DNA from: Maridesulfovibrio frigidus DSM 17176
GTDB taxonomy: Bacteria; Desulfobacterota; Desulfovibrionia; Desulfovibrionales; Desulfovibrionaceae
Assembly: GCF_000711735.1 (NCBI RefSeq)
Contig: NZ_JONL01000001.1
Location: 248,001 to 312,000 of the forward strand
Direction: 5' to 3'
DNA: 64,000 nt
Made by a program: the position numbers and the translations under genes. Below are positions 1-8,814 of the stretch, in pieces (the first letter of the stretch is position 1; each line of letters opens with the position of its first letter). The notes under the pieces are model-generated. The model saw nothing but the letters and a program-made list of their open reading frames with translations. It searched no databases and was not told the origin of the DNA.

Positions 1-1358
1 AGCTCTTCGAGATACCTTTTCTCAGCAAGCCCCTTAAATTCTTTCAGCGGTGGCAAATCATGCGTAAACAAATCCTCAAGAGCCGCAGCACTGTCCATAG
101 CTGAAGCAACCTCTACTAACGGTTCAGCTTTTTTAGACTCAATTTCAACTGGCACGACAGGAACCGCTTTTACATTCTTTTTAAGATTGGACTTCGCCAT
201 CTTAATACGCAGATCATCTGACAAGTGCATGGCATAAATAGTATTACCACTACCACATGCAACGAAGGCCTGCTCCAAAACATTGAATAACTGGCGCACG
301 TTACCAGGCCAGTTATAGTTATTTAAAACATCATAAAAATCAGAGTTTGCAACTTTAGGAGGCACTTCATACTGCGTACGCAAGCGGCGTAAATGAAAAT
401 CAGTAAGCTCTCTAATATCACCGACCCTGTCCCTGAGCGGCGGCAATGTTAAATGTATAGTCTTAATACGATAGAGTAAGTCCTGACGGAATTCTCCTTT
501 TGCGACCATAGCATCAAGGTCTCTGTTCGTAGCAGCAACAAGTCTGAAATTGCTTTTAAACTCTTTGTTTTCACCGACTGGGCGATAAGTCCGTTCCTGA
601 AGAACCCTTAAAAAAGACTTCTGTATGGAAAGAGACATTTCACCGACCTCATCGAGAAACAAGGTTCCTTTATCGGATAACTGAACCAGCCCTTTACGGT
701 CAGACTGAGCCCCGGTGAATGATCCGCGCTTGTGACCGAACAAAGTGCTTTCAATAAGGGATTCGGTGAGAGAAGCACAGTCAACTACGACAAAATTATT
801 ATTCACCCGAAGAGAATTATCATGGATGGTTTGCGCGAAAAGCTCCTTACCTGTTCCCGTTTCACCGGTCACGAGAACGTTGGCATCAGATCCAGCAGCA
901 TGAGCAATCAAATCGTAGCAACGCTTAATTTCCGGACTTTTACCGACAATATTATCTAAATTAAGGGCTACACGCTGTGCTTTATTTTGCTTTTCATTAT
1001 GAAATTCTAAAGCCCTTCTCATGGATAAAGATATTTGCTTTATGGAAGAAGGTTTAACAAGAAAATCCCACGCCCCTCCCTGAATAGCCAGCTCTGCTCC
1101 ATCATCATCGCCTTTTCCCGTGAGAATAATCACCTCAGGAAAACCAAGTGCGGATTTTACTCGCGGTAAATAATCGAGGCCATTGCCATCCGGCAATGAT
1201 ATATCTAAAAAGACTAGATCAAAGGGATCAGCTTCAACTTTCTCCATACCATCTGCCAAATTATGCGCATAAGCTCCTTCGTGACCGGAGCGTATAATCA
1301 AACTGCCTATCGTTTCACAAACTTGCACGTCATCATCAATTATCAGGATTTTACCCAT
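1..1358 (-). CDS. Sigma-54-dependent response regulator (NtrC family), C-terminus cut off by window edge
   Basis: Translating the minus strand from the ATG at 1358 gives an uninterrupted frame to the left edge (about 452 codons). It opens with a receiver domain (MGKILIIDDD, phospho-acceptor in LVFLDISLPDG, conserved Lys in FLVKP). An AAA+ sigma-54 activation domain follows, with Walker A GETGTGKE, a GSFTGA loop (Ser in place of the usual Ala of GAFTGA) and Walker B-like GTLFLDEVGE. The DNA-binding domain would lie beyond the edge. The start overlaps the stop of the upstream sensor kinase gene by 8 bp, implying translational coupling and that the two form a cognate pair. The signal and the regulated genes cannot be read from the sequence. 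Confidence in the family is very high. Confidence 0.95.
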   Translation of the reverse strand, partial: MGKILIIDDDVQVCETIGSLIIRSGHEGAYAHNLADGMEKVEADPFDLVFLDISLPDGNGLDYLPRVKSALGFPEVIILTGKGDDDGAELAIQGGAWDFLVKPSSIKQISLSMRRALEFHNEKQNKAQRVALNLDNIVGKSPEIKRCYDLIAHAAGSDANVLVTGETGTGKELFAQTIHDNSLRVNNNFVVVDCASLTESLIESTLFGHKRGSFTGAQSDRKGLVQLSDKGTLFLDEVGEMSLSIQKSFLRVLQERTYRPVGENKEFKSNFRLVAATNRDLDAMVAKGEFRQDLLYRIKTIHLTLPPLRDRVGDIRELTDFHLRRLRTQYEVPPKVANSDFYDVLNNYNWPGNVRQLFNVLEQAFVACGSGNTIYAMHLSDDLRIKMAKSNLKKNVKAVPVVPVEIESKKAEPLVEVASAMDSAAALEDLFTHDLPPLKEFKGLAEKRYLEE

Positions 1359-3999
1359 CAGTTTTCTCCGAGGAAGTAAGAACTTCCCTTATGGCATCTG
1401 CAATTATATTCTTACTGTACGGTTTCATTAATACTTTCCTGACATTTCGTATTTCGGACGCGAAGTTCAAAAAGTTACGTCTACCGGAAACGATAAGAAC
1501 CGGAATCCCGGGCGCAACGTTTTGAATATCTTTTGCCAGATCAACACCGTTGGTTTCGGGCATGTCGTAATCGGTAATAATCAAATCGAAAAGTTCCGGT
1601 TCTTTACATATCAATTTAAAGGCTTCCGCAGGCGAAGAAAAGGCTGTGACCGTATAGCCGAGGCTTTCAAGAATCCTAGGAGTGGTTTCAAGCTGGTCCT
1701 CGTCATCTTCTACAAAAAGTATATTTTCTTTACCAAGAGGCAAAGGTCCATAAGTTTTAGCCCTCACGTCTGTAAGCTCCCCCTTAACAGGAAGATAAAT
1801 TTCAAAACAGGTCCTTGCATTCGGGGCACTGGAAACGCTTACGCCTCCGCCATGGCCTTTGATCAAACCATGTACAACGGCAAGCCCTAAGCCAGTACCC
1901 TCTGCTTTACCTTTGGTCGTAAAGAACGGATCAAAAATTTTATCCAGAATGTCACCGGGAATGCCTGGACCATTGTCGCATATTGCAAGCTCAATATATT
2001 TGCCGGGACGAACGCGCATAAACTCACTCTGCTCCTCCTCGACTTCAACCGTTTTGAGGGAAACTTCAATCTCGCCTCCACTTTTACGAAGCGACTGAAA
2101 TGAATTAGTACACAAGTTCATAATGATCTGATGAATCTGAGTCGGGTCCGCCATTATCAACGGAACTCCGTCCGAAACATTCGCAAAAACGCCTATATTG
2201 CGTGGCAGTGAAGCTTTAATGAAATCTACAGTTTCACTCACAACCTCACCAATATCAGTAGGTTTAAAACCTTCCTGCGAAGGCCGGCTAAAAGTAAGAA
2301 TCTGCTTAACAACACGGGATCCGCGCTGAGCAGCTTTTATCGCTCTATCAAGATCTGTCCATGTCATGGTGCCCTCTTCCACATCGGTCATGGCGAGATC
2401 GATTGAATTAATGATGGAGGTCAAAATATTATTGAAGTCGTGCGCTATTCCGCCTGCAAGAGTTCCGATAGCTTCCATTTTTTGCGACTGGAGGAGCTGT
2501 TTTTCAAGATTAACGCGGCGGGTGACATCCTCTGCAGTTGAGAGAGTTCCTACAACGTCCCCTTTTTCGTTATAAAGCGGAACCTTATTGATTTCCAGCC
2601 AAACAGGGTCAGCTCCATCACGAGTCATAGCCCAACTGATACGCAACCGCTGTTCACCTGAATCGATAACCTGTTTATCCCAAATTGCAGCTTGCTCTGC
2701 GAACTCTTTATTCGGCCTCAGTATAGTATCATCAAGCCCAATAATTCCTGACGGGTCATCCATTTCAAAGAAATCAGTAAACGACTGATTCGCACCCAAA
2801 TATTTCTGTCTTTTATCTTTCCAGCAAATTTGGAGGGGTATAGTATCCATCAATATTTCTTGAAAAGACAACTGTGCTTTAATGGTTTTTTCAATTTTTC
2901 TGCGCTGTAATATTGAGATCACAAGGAAAACAAGAATAATGCTGAGCGCAACCATCGAGATTATAATTGTCCAGAATAATTGCTTATTCAATTTGTAAAA
3001 ATAATCTGGACCATTAATTATCACACTATCTTCAGGCAGCAAGTCTTCGCTAATATGATACTTTTTGAGCATATTATAATCAAACATATAAATCTCATTG
3101 GAATCTTTTAAAACTCTGGGAGTCGGCATTTTACCTGTTTTTAAAACATCTACTACCATCAGAGCAGCTTGACGCCCCTGATCCTGACCCGAGAGCAACT
3201 TTCCCCCGATAATGCCGTGTCCAAGCAAGAATTCCCAAACACTAAAGACCATGACAGGAGAATTCTCTGAAATGACCTGCAGCACCTCTTCAGCACTATA
3301 CAGCTCACCGTGGGCCCCCTTATAAAAAGGTGTGAACAACAAAACTTCAGCGCGGCCCATTTTTCTGGACTTGGCAAGCAATTCTGTCAGCGGCAGGTCG
3401 TTCCAATACTCAAACTCTAAGCGGCCTGCGAAATCCGACGCGGCGCCCTTAATCTGTTGAATTATAGCGCGCGATGTTACGGACTTGTCCCCGACGATTA
3501 CTATTTTCTTCAAACCTTTCTTGAACTGCAAAGCAAGCTCTAGATTCGCTCCAATATCCGGATTTTCGAGGACTCCTGCATAATTATTTTTACCCTCAAT
3601 CTGCTCCGGCTTAAAATCATTAATACCGCAAAAGATTACTGGTACGCCCGGGAAAAAGCTGTCCTGATATTTCAACATAAAATTCAAGGCATTATTGTCA
3701 GAAACTATTATTGCTGAAAACTTGTAATCTTTATACTTAAATGCATAATATGAATGTAGAATTTCAGTAAACTCTTCGCTTTTAAATCTCTTTGTATCCA
3801 TATATTCGATATGTATATCAACAACCATATCACTCGAATTAAGAACATCTCTAGCCCCTTCGAGAATATCATCTGACCAAGCGTAACCATTCTGATAGGA
3901 ATTAAGAAAAAGTATGTTCTTTTTCTCGCTTTCAGCCATGGACACCGTCGATGAAAATATTAATACTATCAACGCAAACGTAGTGAATAGATTTCTCAC
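1351..3999 (-). CDS. Hybrid sensor histidine kinase with ABC-type substrate-binding sensor domain, PAS, kinase core and receiver
   Basis: The N-terminal signal/anchor is followed by a periplasmic domain of about 290 residues resembling the ABC_sub_bind (PF04392) family (ILFLNSYQNGYAWSDDI). Next come one membrane helix, a PAS domain, HisKA with GIAHDFNNIL, an HATPase with DNGPGIPG and GTGLGLAVV, and a C-terminal receiver (LFVEDDED, IITDYDMPETNG, LMKPYS). The frame is open upstream to 4095, but GTG at 3999 has a GGAG ribosome site about 9 nt upstream and puts a signal-like hydrophobic stretch at the very N-terminus, so I chose it (882 aa). It overlaps the sigma-54 regulator start by 8 bp. Such sensors are thought to bind small organic ligands; the ligand here is unknown. 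It is divergent from the phytase-like gene, a possible target. Confidence 0.92.
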   Translation of the reverse strand: MRNLFTTFALIVLIFSSTVSMAESEKKNILFLNSYQNGYAWSDDILEGARDVLNSSDMVVDIHIEYMDTKRFKSEEFTEILHSYYAFKYKDYKFSAIIVSDNNALNFMLKYQDSFFPGVPVIFCGINDFKPEQIEGKNNYAGVLENPDIGANLELALQFKKGLKKIVIVGDKSVTSRAIIQQIKGAASDFAGRLEFEYWNDLPLTELLAKSRKMGRAEVLLFTPFYKGAHGELYSAEEVLQVISENSPVMVFSVWEFLLGHGIIGGKLLSGQDQGRQAALMVVDVLKTGKMPTPRVLKDSNEIYMFDYNMLKKYHISEDLLPEDSVIINGPDYFYKLNKQLFWTIIISMVALSIILVFLVISILQRRKIEKTIKAQLSFQEILMDTIPLQICWKDKRQKYLGANQSFTDFFEMDDPSGIIGLDDTILRPNKEFAEQAAIWDKQVIDSGEQRLRISWAMTRDGADPVWLEINKVPLYNEKGDVVGTLSTAEDVTRRVNLEKQLLQSQKMEAIGTLAGGIAHDFNNILTSIINSIDLAMTDVEEGTMTWTDLDRAIKAAQRGSRVVKQILTFSRPSQEGFKPTDIGEVVSETVDFIKASLPRNIGVFANVSDGVPLIMADPTQIHQIIMNLCTNSFQSLRKSGGEIEVSLKTVEVEEEQSEFMRVRPGKYIELAICDNGPGIPGDILDKIFDPFFTTKGKAEGTGLGLAVVHGLIKGHGGGVSVSSAPNARTCFEIYLPVKGELTDVRAKTYGPLPLGKENILFVEDDEDQLETTPRILESLGYTVTAFSSPAEAFKLICKEPELFDLIITDYDMPETNGVDLAKDIQNVAPGIPVLIVSGRRNFLNFASEIRNVRKVLMKPYSKNIIADAIREVLTSSEKTDG

Positions 4000-4173
4000 C
4001 TGTTTTGCTCTCCGTTTTATTGTACAATTTATAAAAAAGTCTAAGTTATTTAATATTCTAAAATTTCGAAAGAACTTACGTTTTCTACTATACAAAAACT
4101 ATACCGCAATTGTCATCATTTACATTAGAACATTTGCATATTCGTAAATTTCATCTCACAAACAGGAGGAAAC

Positions 4174-5196
4174 ATGAAAAAAATCATAATTTTTTTAATA
4201 ATTCTTATATGCGCGTCATTCTCTATGATCTTCGGGGCGTCCACCAAACTTAAAAATGCAGAGCAGCCAGTAGCGAATCCCATTACAATTAAATTGTCAT
4301 CCAAGCCTATCGGGCCGCTCGAAGGCGAAATTATCGACATAAATGGTTCTCAGCTCAAATATATGGGCGCTATCGTTATTGATGGAAGTCATCCCGCTTT
4401 CGGTGGGTTTTCCGACCTTATAGTCAGTGACAACCGCGACTCATTCCTCACAATTACAGATATGGGATTTTGGCTGAGAGGAAAATTACTTTATTCTAAA
4501 AAGGGCCACCTTATCGGAGTCAGCCCTGAGGGCGACCTTGGGCAACTGCTGAATCTTAAGGGGGAAACCTTCTCAATAAAATACAATGCAGACGCCGAAG
4601 CCCTAACCCGAGCGCCGGGTTCTGGTTATCTGGTTGCATATGAACGTGTGCACCGAATTAATCACTACAACTCAGGAAAAGAGCTAGACCTATCCGGCTC
4701 TCCAACGCAAGTCAGCACACCTCATGGAATGGACAAATTACCTAATAATGGCGGCGTGGAATCTCTACTACTACTGCCCGATGGCAGACTTCTCGTTATT
4801 GCCGAAGGTGATGAGAATTTTGAGAGCAACTCATTTGCGGCAGTAAAAAATGATGGAGAATGGATTAACTTAGAATACGAGCGAGTTCCTGATTTCCGCC
4901 CTACTTCGGCTGCAAACCTGCCCAATGGGAAAATACTTACTTTAGAAAGGAGCTATACAGGTCCGGGATCATTACAAATAAGACTCTGTGTAATCAATAA
5001 TATCTCTCTAAAATCAGGCTCAAAAATAATTCCAAAGGAACTCCTCAGAATTCCAGATTCACTGCCCTTAGACAACTATGAAGGTCTGGACATCGTAACC
5101 ACTAAGAATGGCGGAACTTTTATCTATATCATTTCAGATGATAATTTCTCACCGCTACAAAAGACTATTTTAATGATGTTTGAGCTTAAAAATTAA
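4174..5196 (+). CDS. Secreted esterase-like phytase domain protein
   Basis: The 340-aa protein has a classic signal peptide (a Lys-rich start, then a hydrophobic core ending near residue 22). The rest resembles the esterase-like-activity-of-phytase family (PF13449): FGGFSDLIVSDNRDSFLTI, ALTRAPGSGYLVAYERVHRI, GGVESLLLLPDGRLLVIAEG, YEGLDIV. These proteins form beta-propellers and are exported. Enzymatic activity has been little tested, so a phosphatase or esterase role is inferred. A strong AGGAGG ribosome site sits just upstream of ATG. It is divergently transcribed from the sensor kinase/sigma-54 regulator pair. There is no obvious terminator immediately after the stop. Confidence 0.8.
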   Translation: MKKIIIFLIILICASFSMIFGASTKLKNAEQPVANPITIKLSSKPIGPLEGEIIDINGSQLKYMGAIVIDGSHPAFGGFSDLIVSDNRDSFLTITDMGFWLRGKLLYSKKGHLIGVSPEGDLGQLLNLKGETFSIKYNADAEALTRAPGSGYLVAYERVHRINHYNSGKELDLSGSPTQVSTPHGMDKLPNNGGVESLLLLPDGRLLVIAEGDENFESNSFAAVKNDGEWINLEYERVPDFRPTSAANLPNGKILTLERSYTGPGSLQIRLCVINNISLKSGSKIIPKELLRIPDSLPLDNYEGLDIVTTKNGGTFIYIISDDNFSPLQKTILMMFELKN

Positions 5197-5304
5197 ACCA
5201 CAAAAGGATTTTCAAACCCACTGCAATTGTTGGATCTTATCTACACATACTCATATTTATACATTATTTAAGCATGTTAAAGATTTTCTAGCAAATAGCT
5301 CAAG

Positions 5305-5333
5305 TATTCCAACTGTATTCCAACTGTATTCAA
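5305..5333. repeat. Short tandem repeat, 11-nt unit
   Basis: TATTCCAACTG occurs twice head to tail and is followed by a partial third unit (TATTCAA). It lies in the A+T-rich gap between the phytase-like gene and the small ORF at 5430, just upstream of the promoter proposed for that ORF. Confidence 0.6.
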
Positions 5334-5362
5334 TCTTTCTTTCGCTTTTTTCAAATCAAGCG

Positions 5363-5391
5363 TTGTTTTGTCCCTCTCAAAGGGTTATATA
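5363..5391 (+). promoter_or_regulatory. Candidate sigma-70-type promoter of the small ORF
   Basis: TTGTTT (5363-5368) and TATATA (5386-5391) are separated by exactly 17 nt. They lie about 40 nt upstream of the start codon at 5430. This rests on motif match only. Confidence 0.4.
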
Positions 5392-5429
5392 GATAATATA
5401 CGTAGCAACAATTCAGCAAAGGGGAAATC

Positions 5430-5633
5430 ATGAAAAAAAAGCAACCTGCCGCAATGAAGCAGATTAAAACGACACCCAAGACTCAGCCAATGAACGAAGC
5501 TGCCGGAAAGGAATGTAAAATATTCGTTCTCAACACAGATGACTGGAACATTCACCAAGATGACCGTGCGAACATCATGAATGCGGACTTTCACCAAATG
5601 GACTCAGCTCGCAACTCTAAGAGATACTCATAG
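5430..5633 (+). CDS. Small hydrophilic orphan protein (67 aa)
   Basis: The ORF has its own candidate promoter, a GGGGAA ribosome site 6-7 nt before ATG, and a strong terminator 34 nt after its stop, so it looks like a genuine monocistronic small gene. The protein is Lys-rich at the N-terminus (MKKKQPAAMKQIK). It becomes acidic and Asp/Asn-rich in the second half (NTDDWNIHQDD) and has one cysteine. There is no membrane segment and no recognisable domain. I do not recognise the family and assign no function. Confidence 0.6.
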   Translation: MKKKQPAAMKQIKTTPKTQPMNEAAGKECKIFVLNTDDWNIHQDDRANIMNADFHQMDSARNSKRYS

Positions 5634-5666
5634 GTTCACTAAAACTCACACATATGCTTCGTAAGC

Positions 5667-5705
5667 AAACCCCCTCTTGAACTATCATTCATTAGGGGGT
5701 TTTTT
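5667..5705 (+). terminator. Rho-independent terminator of the small ORF
   Basis: A 9-bp stem (AAACCCCCT pairing with AGGGGGTTT) encloses an 18-nt loop and is followed by a run of T on the + strand. Confidence 0.85.
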
Positions 5706-5728
5706 ATCAGAATTAAATTGTCTAAATA

Positions 5729-5764
5729 AAAAAGGGTTCCAAGCTAAGCTTGGAACCCTTTAAT
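5729..5764 (-). terminator. Terminator of the DUF3568-type lipoprotein gene (possibly bidirectional)
   Basis: A near-perfect palindrome (AAAGGGTTCCAAGCT with its complement) lies 28 nt beyond the stop of the lipoprotein gene. A/T tracts flank it on both sides, so it could stop transcription from either direction. Confidence 0.8.
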
Positions 5765-5791
5765 TCATATAATCGTAAACAAATGGTAGTA

Positions 5792-6178
5792 TTACAAATT
5801 TCTTTGAATACCGGATAAAATTCTTTGAGAAGCCTGCTCATCACCAAGTATTCCATATCTAACAGAAACTTCTGAGACCGTAGACGAAACACTCTTTATG
5901 CTAATAGAAATCCCAGTATCAACATCAATAGCTTTGATGGAAGCATCACTGAGCCTTTTAGCCTTTTTCTCAATTTTTAAGCCGAACGACTGACACGTTT
6001 TGAGTGCAGACTGATAAGTAGTGTTCAAATTCGCATTATATTGACGGCTAGCCTCACCAGATACATAGGCATAAGTTCCGCCTGCTGCGGCTCCGCCAAG
6101 AAGAATAGCCCCACATCCGGACAGAGACAAGGCAAGCATGGCGCACATAAAAAATGTAGTTATCTTTTTGAGAAACAT
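5792..6178 (-). CDS. DUF3568-like lipoprotein
   Basis: The 128-aa protein has a lipoprotein signal peptide with lipobox LSGC (Cys at about residue 22), then a glycine/alanine-rich linker (AILLGGAAAGGTYAYVSGEA). The domain that follows matches the small DUF3568 family of putative envelope lipoproteins (VDTGISISIKS, SVRYGILGDEQAS). It is predicted to be anchored in the membrane facing the periplasm. Its function is unknown. An AGGAG ribosome site precedes ATG. The gene stands alone with terminators on both sides. Confidence 0.8.
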   Translation of the reverse strand: MFLKKITTFFMCAMLALSLSGCGAILLGGAAAGGTYAYVSGEASRQYNANLNTTYQSALKTCQSFGLKIEKKAKRLSDASIKAIDVDTGISISIKSVSSTVSEVSVRYGILGDEQASQRILSGIQRNL

Positions 6179-6277
6179 ATAAATCTCCTTATTTCATTAA
6201 CTATGATTCTAAACTATCCGGATAGAATCATGTACTACGTCCAATCTCACGTCAACTAGAGTCTCCATACATAAAAA

Positions 6278-6313
6278 AAGGGTGCGATCTGTATTAACCA
6301 AATCGCACCCTTT
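6278..6313 (-). terminator. Terminator downstream of the single-domain response regulator
   Basis: Twelve-base-pair perfect stem (AAAGGGTGCGAT and complement) with a T tract on the minus strand, 24 nt past the regulator stop codon. Confidence 0.85.
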
Positions 6314-6336
6314 AAATAACTATGAAAAAGGTATCT

Positions 6337-6732
6337 CTACAAGATATTATTTTCGCGAAGTTCGTTTAAAACGCGAACCTTGCTGAAAGGCTTCACTATA
6401 TAACAGCTAGCATATCCCTTAAAGAATGCTTGGCTGACATTTTTAGTATCGTTAAGAGAGGTTATCATAACGAGTTTAAACTCACCTGGTCCATTAATAC
6501 CGAGTTCTGCTTCCAAAGCCCGAAGCTCTTTGGTTGCAGCGTGTCCATCCATCTCCGGCATGAGGATATCCATAAAAACAGTATCAAAAGGATCTTTGTC
6601 CTCAACTGCTTTTCTAAAAGCATCTATAGCTTCTGCACCACTAAAAACCGATTCACAACGTGCATACGAAGACAAGAGCTTTGTCAGATACATGTGGACG
6701 GTTTCATCATCGTCAATAATTAGAAACCTCAT
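6337..6732 (-). CDS. Single-domain (CheY-like) response regulator
   Basis: The 131 aa form one receiver domain with no output module. The acidic pocket is FLIIDDDE, the phospho-acceptor Asp lies in TVFMDILMPEMDGH, Thr/Ser is in MITSLND and the conserved Lys in YIVKPFSK. Such stand-alone receivers act by binding partners (motors, kinases) or by phosphorelay. No cognate kinase is adjacent, so the partner is unknown. GAGGT lies just before ATG, and the gene has its own terminator. The receiver assignment is certain; the pathway is not. Confidence 0.93.
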   Translation of the reverse strand: MRFLIIDDDETVHMYLTKLLSSYARCESVFSGAEAIDAFRKAVEDKDPFDTVFMDILMPEMDGHAATKELRALEAELGINGPGEFKLVMITSLNDTKNVSQAFFKGYASCYIVKPFSKVRVLNELRENNIL

Positions 6733-6945
6733 ATGACCTCGCTTAAATATTACTCATTTCGAGTTGTTCAAATTCATTAAGTATTAAAAAATATCTCACT
6801 TAAGAAAGGATAGTATACCAATTTGATATGTATAGCAATAATGAAAAATATAAAAAGACTCAAGACAAAAGCACATTTAGTACACTTCGCCTTAAGTCTC
6901 TAGTTAACTTCAGATTAAAAACAACTCCAAAACACTTAAAACAAA

Positions 6946-8652
6946 CTAGATATCAACACCGTATGCTTTAAGTAAAGCCATGCCGCCTTGAGTATTTAGC
7001 ACATGTTTAAAACCAAGCCCATCTAACATAACCTGCGCTTCGTATGAACGCCCACCGGTGTTACACACAAGGACAAGTTTCTTATCTTTTGGAAGCTCTT
7101 CAAAGCGAGCTGGAATTTCGCCCTGCGGAATATTGTGCCAATGCTCAGGGTATTTCTCAAGGAAAGACTCTGCATCTGCTTTTTCACGAACATCGAGGAA
7201 GCAGTAATCACCGCATTCACGATCAGCCCAGAGTTCTGCAAAAGTATCAGGACCATGCCCATGATTCATTCCGGCTAGAGCATTGTCAGCCATATTTGCG
7301 ATGGAGTTAAGTACATCCATTGCTGACGCAAATGGAGGAGAGTAAGCAACTTCTAAGTTACTGACGTCTTCGATAGTGGGCTTGAACTTCATCATACCAG
7401 CAACGGCATTGATGCGCCCAACCATTGCGTCACCACTTGAAGCAAATCCCTGCAGACCAAGTACTCTGCGAGTCGGTTTATCAACGATCATTTCAAGAGT
7501 CATCATATCCTTTTCAGGGTAAAAGTGAGCTCTGTCAGCCATAATAAGCATTACACTGATGGCGTCGAATCCAGCTTGTTTGGCCCCGCCAAGAGACATA
7601 CCGGTTCCCGCCATGGATTTTTCGAATAGCTTGACTACAAAAGAGCCTGCCGCTGGTGGAAATGTTTCGCTACGACCGGCAAGGTTCCCGCCAATAATGC
7701 GCCCCTGCCTGTTAGCCATAGACCCCATAGGCAGGTAAAATGGAGAACCGTCGACAGCATGTTCAATCACAACGCAGTCGCCACCTGAGAAAATTTCAGG
7801 ATCGGAAGTACGCATTGTTTCATCAACAACGATACCACCGCGTTCTCCGCATTCAAGGCCGCAATCTTTAGCGAGTTTATCGTTAGGGATAACACCTGCG
7901 GAAATGATGACTAGGTCAGCATCAATTGTGCCGCCGGGAGTCACAACCCGTTCGACTTTTCCGTCACCTTCAATACGGGTGACAGTTTCACCGAGTTTAA
8001 ACGCTACGCCTTGCTCCTGCATGTGGTTCTGCCCCATCTTTGCAAGAACAGGACTGACCATACGAGGAAGTATTTGGTCGAAAATTTCAACTACAGTAGT
8101 TTCAATTCCCCACATATCCGCGAAGGCTTCCGCCATTTCGAGGCCGATAAACCCAGCTCCAACAACAACAGCTTTGGCGAATTTTCCTTCAGTGATGCCT
8201 TGTTTAATTTTTTCAGCATCATGCATATTACCTACATAATATACATTTTCCAGTTCTTCACCGGGAAGAGATAGTTTGCGAGGGGCAGCACCAGTTCCAA
8301 TTACGAGTTTGTCGTAATCAATAACACTCTTGTCGCCGGTTTTCAGGTTCGTTACATGAACCTGTTTTTTCTCGCGATCAATTTTAGTGGCTTCAGTACT
8401 GGAAAGAACATCAACACCTTTAATATCTCTAAAAAAGGGCTCGTCTCTTACCATATGAAACGCGGTGGTACGGAGTGCTGTAGATTCCGAAACATCACCT
8501 GAAATGAAGTAAGGAATCCCGCAACCGCCGTAAGAAAAAATATCATCTCGGTCGATAAGAGTAACTTTAGCATCCTGTCTGAGTCGTTTAAAACGGCAAG
8601 CCGCTTTTGGCCCAAGCGCAACTGCACCTATGACAACTACATGTTCTGACAT
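6946..8652 (-). CDS. CoA-disulfide reductase/NADH oxidase-type flavoprotein with C-terminal rhodanese domain
   Basis: The 568-aa fusion has an N-terminal FAD/NAD(P)-disulfide oxidoreductase module. It shows an FAD fold at the start (VVIGAVALGPKAACRFKRL), the single redox Cys typical of CoA-disulfide reductases in SYGGCGIPYFISGD, a second dinucleotide fold VVVGAGFIGLEMAEAF and the dimerisation domain near YSPPFASAMDVLN. The C-terminal rhodanese domain (about residues 465-565) keeps a catalytic Cys in LVCNTGGRSYEAQ. Family members reduce CoA disulfide, polysulfide or persulfide with NAD(P)H, fitting sulfur or redox housekeeping in an anaerobe. The exact substrate is inferred. An AGAGG ribosome site lies upstream of ATG. 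Confidence 0.9.
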   Translation of the reverse strand: MSEHVVVIGAVALGPKAACRFKRLRQDAKVTLIDRDDIFSYGGCGIPYFISGDVSESTALRTTAFHMVRDEPFFRDIKGVDVLSSTEATKIDREKKQVHVTNLKTGDKSVIDYDKLVIGTGAAPRKLSLPGEELENVYYVGNMHDAEKIKQGITEGKFAKAVVVGAGFIGLEMAEAFADMWGIETTVVEIFDQILPRMVSPVLAKMGQNHMQEQGVAFKLGETVTRIEGDGKVERVVTPGGTIDADLVIISAGVIPNDKLAKDCGLECGERGGIVVDETMRTSDPEIFSGGDCVVIEHAVDGSPFYLPMGSMANRQGRIIGGNLAGRSETFPPAAGSFVVKLFEKSMAGTGMSLGGAKQAGFDAISVMLIMADRAHFYPEKDMMTLEMIVDKPTRRVLGLQGFASSGDAMVGRINAVAGMMKFKPTIEDVSNLEVAYSPPFASAMDVLNSIANMADNALAGMNHGHGPDTFAELWADRECGDYCFLDVREKADAESFLEKYPEHWHNIPQGEIPARFEELPKDKKLVLVCNTGGRSYEAQVMLDGLGFKHVLNTQGGMALLKAYGVDI

Positions 8653-8755
8653 GACTGAACCTCTGGTTTGTGATTAACATAACTTCTAAAACGATATCTT
8701 TAGAAGGGGTATTATCTTTGGTTTATCGACTAATCATTTTAAAGCTTAAATGCAA

Positions 8756-8788
8756 GAGGAGGCACAGATTAATAACCTGTACCTCCTC
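8756..8788 (-). terminator. Hairpin downstream of the PLP aminotransferase gene
   Basis: GAGGAGG-C-ACAG pairs with CTGT-A-CCTCCTC (one internal mismatch) about 27 nt beyond the aminotransferase stop. It is only moderately T-rich on the minus strand. Confidence 0.55.
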
Positions 8789-8814
8789 AAATAAGTCATA
8801 AAAAAATACAGAAA

